A stretch of DNA of 33,115 nt from an uncultured Clostridia bacterium (GTDB lineage Bacteria; Bacillota; Clostridia; TANB77; CAG-508). The stretch covers positions 1 to 33,115 of the forward strand of contig CANRBU010000003.1 of the NCBI GenBank assembly GCA_947628925.1, given 5' to 3'. Every line of letters begins with the position of its first letter. The first letter of the stretch is position 1. The notes under the pieces were generated by a model that saw only the letters and a list, made by a program, of their open reading frames with translations, was not told the DNA's origin and made no database searches. Of the stretch, positions 1-7,065 are shown piece by piece. The position numbers and the translations under genes are program-made.

Positions 1-2
1 GT

Positions 3-674
3 TTCCATTTTACTAAATTAAAAAATTTATATAGTATAAGAAATACTGGTTTACAGCCAAAATTAGATAAAAATTCAAAAGCTGTTGGAGATATTAAACC
101 TAAAATATCATTTTCTATAGGAAAGCTTGGAGCAGTGGGACTATTTTTAGAATTTTATAGAGTTTATAGTGACTATAAAAATGGAAATAGATTTCCAAAT
201 CCAAATAAAACAGAAGAATTAGATATGTATGAAGAAATCATGAAATCTAAGTCACTAGAGGATTTTTTGGGTAATAGTGTATATCTTTTATTTGATGGTT
301 CAGAAGTTGAAAATGAAGGTGGAAACACAGGTAATGGTGGAATATATGATGCTTCTACTAGAACAGTTATTGAATCAAATAAATTAAAAGTAGGTTTAAT
401 TAGAAATAACGACACTAAGAAAGTATCTTATTCCATGTACGATTATATTCATTATTTGATGTCTGAAATATCTCAAGAAGAAATTGCTCAAATGCCCGTT
501 ACAATTCAAAAAACTATGGCATTATATTTTAAGGAACGCAATAATGAAATTTCTAAATTTAAGACAGGTAATTTTTCAAAAAAAGATATAGATATGGATA
601 CTTTTTGCAGAGTATGTAAAAAAGATATAGATAAAAGTATTTTCTCTGAAAGAGATGAAGATATAGAGAGATAA
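3..674 (+). CDS. Partial hypothetical protein, truncated by the window start
   Basis: The frame of the 135..674 ORF is open back to base 3 (FHFTKLKNLYSIRNTGLQPKLDKNSKAVGDIKPKISFSIGKLGAVGLFLEF...), so the GTG at 135 is probably internal. The FHFT..L.SI...GL.PK...NS start resembles small Firmicutes proteins with an ART-like N-terminus (weak inference). Confidence 0.55.
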   Translation, partial: FHFTKLKNLYSIRNTGLQPKLDKNSKAVGDIKPKISFSIGKLGAVGLFLEFYRVYSDYKNGNRFPNPNKTEELDMYEEIMKSKSLEDFLGNSVYLLFDGSEVENEGGNTGNGGIYDASTRTVIESNKLKVGLIRNNDTKKVSYSMYDYIHYLMSEISQEEIAQMPVTIQKTMALYFKERNNEISKFKTGNFSKKDIDMDTFCRVCKKDIDKSIFSERDEDIER

Positions 675-1020
675 AACATTGCATAAAATCAAAATGTCCG
701 TACATTCAAATAGAGAAAGATGTAAAAAAATGACTAAAATTGAGAATTCTTAAAAATGTTGAAAATATTGATTTTGGAGGAAGTAGGGGGATAGAAGCTG
801 AATTTTAAATAAAAATACATAAATTTATAAAATTTTATAAAAAATGACATTTTGAAAAAAATTATAAATACAAAATTAAAAATATTTTTGTAAAAGAAGA
901 AAATTATATAATAAAATCAAAAATTTAATTAATTGGAAACTATTAAAAATCTATCAAAAATAGCAGAAGAGAGCATAGGAAGATAGATCAAAAGCAGTAT
1001 AAAAAGCAATACATAACATT

Positions 1021-1042
1021 GCACAAAATCAAAGTTTTGTGC
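1021..1042. terminator. Hairpin GCACAAAA-tcaaag-TTTTGTGC, possible terminator
   Basis: Perfect 8-bp inverted repeat with a 6-nt loop, downstream of the 3..674 gene. Confidence 0.35.
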
Positions 1043-1137
1043 AAATAAAGATAGGATAAAAATAAAAAACTTGTTATTTTGCTTGTAATATCCATCTTTG
1101 TTGCTATTTGCAATTTTATATAGTCAAACAAGTTATA

Positions 1138-1335
1138 TTAATATTTTGCAAAAACGCTTTTAATTTGATTTATAAGCTTAGCTTTTATAATTTCTTTAAA
1201 TTCTTTTTTAGTTTTATCTAAAATTCTTCTAAGTCTTTATTTTTCAATACTTTCCCGTTTTTTAGACAACAAACTATATTGCTTAAAAATAAAAACGGCT
1301 TAAAATCGATTCTCGTGCGTCGTTTTTTTGACCAT
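1138..1335 (-). pseudogene. Degenerate coding-like tract
   Basis: One minus frame reads MVKKTTHENRF*AVFIFKQYSLLSKKRESIEK*RLRRILDKTKKEFKEIIKAKLINQIKSVFAKY*, protein-like but with two in-frame stops. Confidence 0.3.
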
Positions 1336-1445
1336 TTTTTCTTGATTGTCCGTAAACCACACTAATACTATAAAAATAGTTAATAAAAAACAATAAATAG
1401 TTTTCTCATTTAAAATAGCATATTTTTTTTAGCTTGTCAACAGTA

Positions 1446-1733
1446 TTACGCAATTTTTTTAAATTTTTCAATATTTTCATCTATAGTATGCTCAGTGACT
1501 GGATTTTGAGCTTCTGAATCTCTATATTGACTAAGTATTTGTTGATAAGTTTCACGTATTAATGAAAGCCTTAAAGCAGCTTCAGGACTTTCAAATTTTT
1601 TCTTTGTTCTTGGATAAATATAATTATAAGTATAACAATAAAATTCTAAACTTCTTAATATTAGATCTACTTGACAATCTAATAAATCTATTGAATTTTT
1701 CCTAATATTATTTGTATCAAAATCTAATTTCAT
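1446..1733 (-). CDS. Hypothetical protein downstream of integrase
   Basis: 95-aa ORF, ATG start, co-directional with the integrase. Confidence 0.6.
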   Translation of the reverse strand: MKLDFDTNNIRKNSIDLLDCQVDLILRSLEFYCYTYNYIYPRTKKKFESPEAALRLSLIRETYQQILSQYRDSEAQNPVTEHTIDENIEKFKKIA

Positions 1734-1748
1734 AATCTCTCCTATTCC

Positions 1749-2756
1749 CTACCCCGCAACTTTTTCAGATTTTCCATTTTGCATGTCTATATTATTTAAA
1801 GGATTCGCATCTACAGCTTGTTTAACTCTTTCATTACATGTATGAGCGTAAACTGCTGTAGTAGATAGTCGTTCATGCCCTAAAAATTTTTTTACTATTA
1901 ATAAATCTTTTGAAGAATACATGTATATCATAGTTGCTGCTGTATGTCTTAATGTATGTGTTGTATAACCATAATCTTCTACTCCTAATAATTTATAAGC
2001 CTTTTTACAGATATACTTAACAGCTTCTACAGATAGCTTTTTATTATCTTTATATGTAAATAAATAACTATTTATGTCTATTGTTTTTGATTTTCTAACT
2101 TTTTGGTTTATATATGTCAATAAAACCTTTTTGCAATAGCTACTAAAATAAACTGTTCTCTCTTTATTTCCTTTACCTTTTATTATATGAATAGTGTTAG
2201 TATTAAAATTTATATCAATTAATTTTATATTTACTAACTCTCCTACTCTTACTCCTGTACTTAAAAAGGTAGTTAAAATAGCATTATCTCTTATGTAATT
2301 ATGACTATTTGATATATTGAATATTGTTTGAATCTTTCTGGCATTATCTAAAGAAAGATACTTAGGAATACGTCTTATTTCTCCTAAATTTTCTATATCA
2401 GCTGTTGGATTTACTTTAGAATATCCAGCAGGATAAGTAGAAAATAACCATTTATAAAATCTACGGATAGCACATAGTCTTAATTGTCTTGTCCTTGGCA
2501 TATTTTCTCGTGTATTATTTAAAGAAATTAAAAAAGCTATTATTTCATATTCTTTTACACTTGCTAATATAAAGTAATTAAAATCTTGTATTTTTATAGG
2601 AATATCCCTATAATATTTTAAAAATGTAAAAAACATGTTTAATGACGTATTATAACTCCTTATTGTATTCATACTATAATTTTTAATACCTATTAAATAA
2701 TCTAAAAAATTATTAAGAATTTGTGGATTTTTCTCAAAATCAATGTTAATATTCAA
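1749..2756 (-). CDS. int: Tyrosine recombinase / phage integrase (XerC/D-like)
   Basis: N-terminal SAM-like core-binding region plus catalytic motifs: LSTGVRVGELVNIKLIDI, THTLRHTAATMIY, LGHERLSTTAVYAH. Confidence 0.95.
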   Translation of the reverse strand: MNINIDFEKNPQILNNFLDYLIGIKNYSMNTIRSYNTSLNMFFTFLKYYRDIPIKIQDFNYFILASVKEYEIIAFLISLNNTRENMPRTRQLRLCAIRRFYKWLFSTYPAGYSKVNPTADIENLGEIRRIPKYLSLDNARKIQTIFNISNSHNYIRDNAILTTFLSTGVRVGELVNIKLIDINFNTNTIHIIKGKGNKERTVYFSSYCKKVLLTYINQKVRKSKTIDINSYLFTYKDNKKLSVEAVKYICKKAYKLLGVEDYGYTTHTLRHTAATMIYMYSSKDLLIVKKFLGHERLSTTAVYAHTCNERVKQAVDANPLNNIDMQNGKSEKVAG

Positions 2757-2790
2757 TTTTTTTCTCCTTTCTATTTTATGTCTACCTTAT

Positions 2791-2819
2791 ATTATAACAC
2801 ACTCGCAGTGCAATTGCAA
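2791..2819 (-). promoter_or_regulatory. Sigma-A-type promoter for integrase
   Basis: Minus strand TTGCAA - 17 bp - TATAAT, upstream of the integrase start. Confidence 0.65.
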
Positions 2820-2833
2820 CTGATATGTAAAAA

Positions 2834-2860
2834 AAACATAGCTTGTTATTGGCTATGTTT
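2834..2860 (-). terminator. Intrinsic terminator
   Basis: Minus strand AAACATAGC-caataacaa-GCTATGTTT followed by a T-run, at the end of the HTH/AbrB gene. Confidence 0.6.
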
Positions 2861-3184
2861 CTTTATTATTATCTCGTTTTTCTTTTCATTCATTGATATT
2901 TCAACAAATTGAGCACTCTTTAATTCTGATGAAATTCCCAAATTTTTTATAAACTTTGCTGGTATTGTTATCTGTAATCTTTTATCATCTTTACGTTTAT
3001 ATACTTTTATTATTTTAGTATTTTTCATGTTTTTTATTCGTTCATCATCTTTTATTAAGTTTGTTATATATGTTCTGGAATATCCTTTTAATCTAGCTAT
3101 CTCTGAATAATTTTTGCCTTGCAAATATAAATTTATACAATCTTCTTTTAATTGTTCCCTATCCATATTATTATACCTCTCCAT
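2846..3184 (-). CDS. HTH + AbrB/SpoVT-like DNA-binding regulator
   Basis: N-terminal helix-turn-helix (QGKNYSEIARLKGYSRTYITNLI) and C-terminal AbrB-like tract (RLQITIPAKFIKNLGISSE...). The better start is the internal ATG at 3166 (MDREQL), preceded by GGAGAGG. Confidence 0.7.
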   Translation of the reverse strand: MERYNNMDREQLKEDCINLYLQGKNYSEIARLKGYSRTYITNLIKDDERIKNMKNTKIIKVYKRKDDKRLQITIPAKFIKNLGISSELKSAQFVEISMNEKKNEIIIKKHSQ

Positions 3185-3206
3185 AAATGTATTATAATAA
3201 AAAAAA

Positions 3207-3222
3207 CCATTTTTGTAAATGG
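3207..3222 (-). terminator. Short hairpin with T-run (minus strand)
   Basis: CCATTT-tacaa-AAATGG-type stem followed by T8 on the minus strand, between the XRE-like gene and the HTH/AbrB gene. Confidence 0.4.
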
Positions 3223-3274
3223 CTTTTTGAGTAAATCATATTATTAATATGAGTTTTTATATTAATAATGATAT

Positions 3275-3515
3275 TTATTGTGGTATATATTCAATAATAT
3301 CATTCATAGAACAGTTTAAATAATCACAAATTCTTGACATCACAGACAAATCAATTCGCTGTAAACAACCAGTAGTCAATCTTTTGATTACAACATATTC
3401 TATATCTAAATCTTGTATTATTTTATTCATAGTTATATTATTGTCTTTTAACACTTTTCCAAGCTTAAATAAATAGTAACCGTTTTTTACACTTAACCTT
3501 TACTACATTATACAT
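3275..3515 (-). CDS. XRE/Cro-C1-like HTH regulator in two overlapping frames (+1 shift needed)
   Basis: Not in the supplied ORF track. RBS GAGAGGG then ATG at 3515 gives MYNVVKVKCKK then CGG. Skipping the C gives GYYLFKLGKVLKDNNITMNKIIQDLDIEYVVIKRLTTGCLQRIDLSVMSRICDYLNCSMNDIIEYIPQ*, a typical small XRE protein ending. The span is 241 nt = 80 codons + 1. Confidence 0.72.
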
Positions 3516-3558
3516 AAGTAATCCCTCTCTATGAATATTATAAATTTATTTTTTTCTC

Positions 3559-3587
3559 TTGACTACTATATGTGCATACAGTATAAT
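3559..3587 (+). promoter_or_regulatory. Consensus sigma-A promoter for the plus-strand membrane-protein pair
   Basis: TTGACT - 17 bp - TATAAT, 51 bp upstream of the start of 3638..4180. Confidence 0.7.
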
Positions 3588-3637
3588 GTAATTGTAATAA
3601 ACAAGAGAAAAATGTAAAAAAAAGGGGAAAAAAACAT

Positions 3638-4180
3638 ATGAAAAAGAAAGTATTTATAGTATTGGTTTTATTATTCGTATTTATACCTACTTGTGTTTTA
3701 GCTGTTTCATCAAAAACAATTAAAAGTGAAATACCTGTTAATTTTATTTTAGTCATGACATTTTTGATAATATTTTGGTTTATATCTTATCGTATTTATG
3801 CCCAATTATATAGAAAATATCAACAAGCTGTTTCCAGCTATGCTGCTAGAATATTTCAAGTGTATCAATTGAAAGCTGAAAAAATAGGTGATTTACTTTA
3901 TGTGGCTTTAAGCTGTAAACGTGCAATACAATTTAATATGATAGTCCTTATTTTTCTATACATTGTAAAAGTAAGATTCCTAATCATACTGGCTTTAGTT
4001 TATTTTATCTTAATTACTATAGTAGATGTTATTCAATTTATTATATCTACTATTACTGAGTTGGATAACAGTTTGAGAACTAAAGAATTTGACCAAAGCA
4101 CCTGGTCTGTTATGTTATCAAAATTTTTAATGGAATTATGCAATATTATAACAATATCTACACTATTCACTTTTCTATAA
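3638..4180 (+). CDS. Multi-pass membrane protein (putative moron)
   Basis: 180 aa with several hydrophobic segments; good RBS (AAGGGG). Confidence 0.8.
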   Translation: MKKKVFIVLVLLFVFIPTCVLAVSSKTIKSEIPVNFILVMTFLIIFWFISYRIYAQLYRKYQQAVSSYAARIFQVYQLKAEKIGDLLYVALSCKRAIQFNMIVLIFLYIVKVRFLIILALVYFILITIVDVIQFIISTITELDNSLRTKEFDQSTWSVMLSKFLMELCNIITISTLFTFL

Positions 4181-4198
4181 ACAAAGGAGAAAAAATAT

Positions 4199-4597
4199 AT
4201 GAAAGAGATAATAAAAAAAATACCAAATTGGCTTAGATACATTTTAGCTATTCCATTAAGCATTGTAGGTGCATACGCTTTAGAATTCTTATTTCTGTTT
4301 TTTGCTGCTATGAGTGGAGATTATAATACTGATTTATTTATACTAATAGAACGTTACATTATTGTAAATGTAGCTACATATTTTTTCTTTTTTTATTTTC
4401 TAAATATAATACTACCTGCATATCAATTTCAATTTACTTGTGGAATAAGTGTTTTGCTGGGAGCTTTATATTGTATGGCTTTTGGAATGTATATTACATT
4501 AGGAATAAATTTTGATGTGATTTCCTTTATTCTTGGAATGCTAACATTTATCATAAATCCATATTTAAGTTATAATAAATATTTTGATAAGGACTAG
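4199..4597 (+). CDS. Multi-pass membrane protein (putative moron)
   Basis: 132 aa, strongly hydrophobic; RBS AAAGGAG; 18 bp after the previous gene. Confidence 0.8.
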   Translation: MKEIIKKIPNWLRYILAIPLSIVGAYALEFLFLFFAAMSGDYNTDLFILIERYIIVNVATYFFFFYFLNIILPAYQFQFTCGISVLLGALYCMAFGMYITLGINFDVISFILGMLTFIINPYLSYNKYFDKD

Positions 4598-4616
4598 GTA
4601 AAACAACCTAGCCCTT
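4589..4616. terminator. Terminator between convergent genes
   Basis: AAGGaCTAGG-taaaacaa-CCTAGcCCTT followed by TTATTTTTTT. Confidence 0.7.
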
Positions 4617-4624
4617 TTATTTTT

Positions 4625-5863
4625 TTAATATCCTGTTGTCCAGCCTGCTTCTTGAAATGCTGTATAATTTGACAATGATTCGCATTTTGTTGCCTGTTCT
4701 TGTGATAATCCAATGTCAGATAAAGTTTTATTAGAAACTTGTGATTTTGTACACATATCCAATATATTGTTTAAGCTGTCATCTGATAAGCTGTTACAAT
4801 TAGTAAACATACTAAACATATTAGTAACTTGAGCAGTATTTAATTTTGGTATTGTTGTAAGATTAGAACAATCATTAAACATATAACTCATATCAGCAAC
4901 TTGAGATGTATCTAATTCTGGTATTTCTGTAAGAGTAGAACAACCATTAAACATACTAGTCATATTAGTAACTTGAGCAGTATTTAATTGTGGTATTGTT
5001 GTGAGATTAGAACAATAACTAAACATATAACTCATATCAGCAACTTGAGATGTATCTAATTCTGGTATTTCTGTAAGATTAGAACAACCATTAAACATAC
5101 TACTCATTTCAGTAACATGAGATGTATTTAATTCTGGTATTGCTATAAGATTATTACAATTAACAAACATACAACCCATATTAGTAACTTGAGCAGTATT
5201 TAATTGTGGTATTGTTGTAAGATTATTACACATATTAAACATATAACGCATATCAGTAACTTGAGATGTATCTAATTCTGGTATTTCTGTAAGAGTAGAA
5301 CAACCATTAAACATATGCCCCATATCAGTAACTTGAGATGTATCTAATTCTGGTATTTCTGTAAGAGTAGAACAATCCTGAAACATACCATTCATATTAG
5401 TAACTTGAGCAGTATCTAATTGTGGTATTGTTGTAATTAATAAAGATTTAAACAAACCAGAAGCATCTGTTAATTCTGAACAATCAATTGATGGTATTGA
5501 TTTAAAGATATTTTTATTATCATCTGTTAGTTTCATATTAAAATACTTACTTAAAATCTCTTCTTCACTTGAACCTCCTCCACCACCAGAAGAAGCATTT
5601 ACTACTTTTATTAATAATGCTCCATCTTCAACTTGAACATTTTTTAAGATGCTTTCTGATACTGGAATTGGCTCAGTTTCGTTATTATTTACTTTTATTT
5701 CTGTTGGTTCTAATTCAACAGGAACAGGATTATCCGTTGTATTATTGATTGTTACTTCCCCACCTCCTGCATTTTCGCCTTCATTCGCTACACAAATCGC
5801 ACCGTTTTTTACTTTTACATTTTCTAATTCTCCTTTTTCATTAAACCCTTTTAACATAATCAA
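4625..5863 (-). CDS. BspA-like / DUF285 tandem-repeat protein
   Basis: About nine 24-aa units of the type (T/E)IP.L(D/N)T(A/S)QV(T/A)(N/D)M..MF..C..L. The likely start is ATG 5857 (MLKGFNEKGE), preceded by AAGGAGG. Confidence 0.85.
   Translation of the reverse strand: MIMLKGFNEKGELENVKVKNGAICVANEGENAGGGEVTINNTTDNPVPVELEPTEIKVNNNETEPIPVSESILKNVQVEDGALLIKVVNASSGGGGGSSEEEILSKYFNMKLTDDNKNIFKSIPSIDCSELTDASGLFKSLLITTIPQLDTAQVTNMNGMFQDCSTLTEIPELDTSQVTDMGHMFNGCSTLTEIPELDTSQVTDMRYMFNMCNNLTTIPQLNTAQVTNMGCMFVNCNNLIAIPELNTSHVTEMSSMFNGCSNLTEIPELDTSQVADMSYMFSYCSNLTTIPQLNTAQVTNMTSMFNGCSTLTEIPELDTSQVADMSYMFNDCSNLTTIPKLNTAQVTNMFSMFTNCNSLSDDSLNNILDMCTKSQVSNKTLSDIGLSQEQATKCESLSNYTAFQEAGWTTGY
4790..5440 (-). 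repeat. 72-bp tandem repeats encoding DUF285 units
   Basis: Nine imperfect copies, alternating TEIPELDTSQVxDM and TTIPQLNTAQVTNM types. Confidence 0.85.
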
Positions 5864-5870
5864 ATCCTCC

Positions 5871-6488
5871 TTATTTATAATTACAATTTATCATATAACC
5901 TTCTTTTCCATTTACTCTTATTTTTACTTTATCCCATGTATAACCATTATTATTTGCTACGCCTGGTTGTAAAACATATAAAGTAGTATTTGCAATATAT
6001 AATGTTGCACTTGCAGAAGTATTTGGCTCACTTCTCAAATTAGTGTTTCGTGCTAATGTTTTTAATACCGGAGCAGTAGTATTATTACTTTGTGTTTGAA
6101 AATCGCTTGAATTGTAGCTTCCAACTTTATTTGGTATACCCATATAATCTGCTGGATTGCTATTATCAGCATATTTATTGCTGCTATTTCGTATCTCAAA
6201 ATGCAAGTGTTTTCCTGTACTGTTACCTGTATTGCCCATTATTCCTAAATGAGTAGTACGACTTATTTTTTGTCCTACTGAACATGTTATCTTACTTAAA
6301 TGACAATACCAGTGATATTTATTATCAGGAGCTTTCACTACAACAAAGTTACCATAGCTTTTGTCATATCCTGTTCTTACAACTGTTCCATCACATGTAC
6401 CATAAATAATATCATTGTCACAAACTAAGTCTATGCCTGTATGCCAGCCACAAGTCCAGTTGCCTTTTCTTTTGTATTCGCATGTTAC
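5871..6488 (-). CDS. Endolysin: M23 metallopeptidase + SH3b-like domain
   Basis: The frame continues upstream of the GTG 6338 call as KVTCEYKRKGNWTCGWHTGIDLVCDNDIIYGTCDGTVVRTGYDKSYGNFVVVKAPDNK.... It contains the M23 motifs HTGID and HLHFE, then an SH3-like tail (LRSEPNTSASATLY). No ATG/GTG/TTG precedes HTGID in this frame. Confidence 0.85.
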   Translation of the reverse strand, partial: VTCEYKRKGNWTCGWHTGIDLVCDNDIIYGTCDGTVVRTGYDKSYGNFVVVKAPDNKYHWYCHLSKITCSVGQKISRTTHLGIMGNTGNSTGKHLHFEIRNSSNKYADNSNPADYMGIPNKVGSYNSSDFQTQSNNTTAPVLKTLARNTNLRSEPNTSASATLYIANTTLYVLQPGVANNNGYTWDKVKIRVNGKEGYMINCNYK

Positions 6489-6709
6489 TTTAAAGTTTCC
6501 GTGTCAATGGAATATTTGTCGCCATTTTCTTGTACCTCGCTTTCTTCTTTTTTTCTTGTAAAAAAGTATGTCATGACTGCACCATATGAACTACTAAAAA
6601 TCATCAAAACTTCTTTGTTTATTTCAAACTGTACAAATAATAATGCTACCATAGCAATAGTCATAACAACAGTCACAAAACTTTTTACATCTACCCATGC
6701 TTTTTTCAA
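6485..6709 (-). CDS. Holin-like small membrane protein
   Basis: 74 aa with two hydrophobic segments and a charged tail, directly upstream of the lysin frame. Confidence 0.7.
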   Translation of the reverse strand: MKKAWVDVKSFVTVVMTIAMVALLFVQFEINKEVLMIFSSSYGAVMTYFFTRKKEESEVQENGDKYSIDTETLK

Positions 6710-6750
6710 ACTGCTCCACCTCCTCTATTTTTTATTAAGATTATTAAAAA

Positions 6751-6987
6751 CTATTTACTAATAAGGACGTCTTCAATTTCCTGTCTTACAGCTTTAAAAT
6801 CTCCATTTCCTATTTTGTTTTCAATAAAATGATTAAGCATAACTTTCGTAGCTTTTAGGTTTATTCTTGTCATTTTGTCATTGACTTCTATTTTTTGATA
6901 TATCTTAAATAGAAACCATAAAACTCCTAGTATCGGTAGCACAATTCCAATAAGCCCTGCTAGTTGTCCAAGTGTGATTTGTTCCAA
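6751..6987 (-). CDS. Small membrane protein, holin/XhlA-like
   Basis: N-terminal hydrophobic segment (LAGLIGIVLPILGVLWFLF) and a charged C-terminus, in the lysis cassette. Confidence 0.6.
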   Translation of the reverse strand: MEQITLGQLAGLIGIVLPILGVLWFLFKIYQKIEVNDKMTRINLKATKVMLNHFIENKIGNGDFKAVRQEIEDVLISK

Positions 6988-7007
6988 TATTCCTCATCTC
7001 CTTTTTC

Positions 7008-7041
7008 TGTAGAAGTTTTCCAGTTTAGGAAAACCTCTACA
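7008..7041. terminator. Long intergenic hairpin
   Basis: TGTAGAaGTTTTCC-agttta-GGAAAACcTCTACA between the polyvalent protein and the lysis cassette. There is no T-run on the minus strand, so it may be an attenuator or processing site. Confidence 0.5.
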
Positions 7042-7065
7042 TTATTTTTATGCCTTTCATGATGT

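Noticed and set aside
4790-5440. Regular ~72-bp repeats that could suggest a CRISPR array
   Set aside because: The repeats are contiguous, in frame and encode DUF285 protein units; there are no conserved repeat/variable spacer blocks.
6338-6481. Lysin starting at GTG 6338 as called
   Set aside because: This would remove HTGID, part of the M23 zinc site, although the open frame clearly continues upstream.
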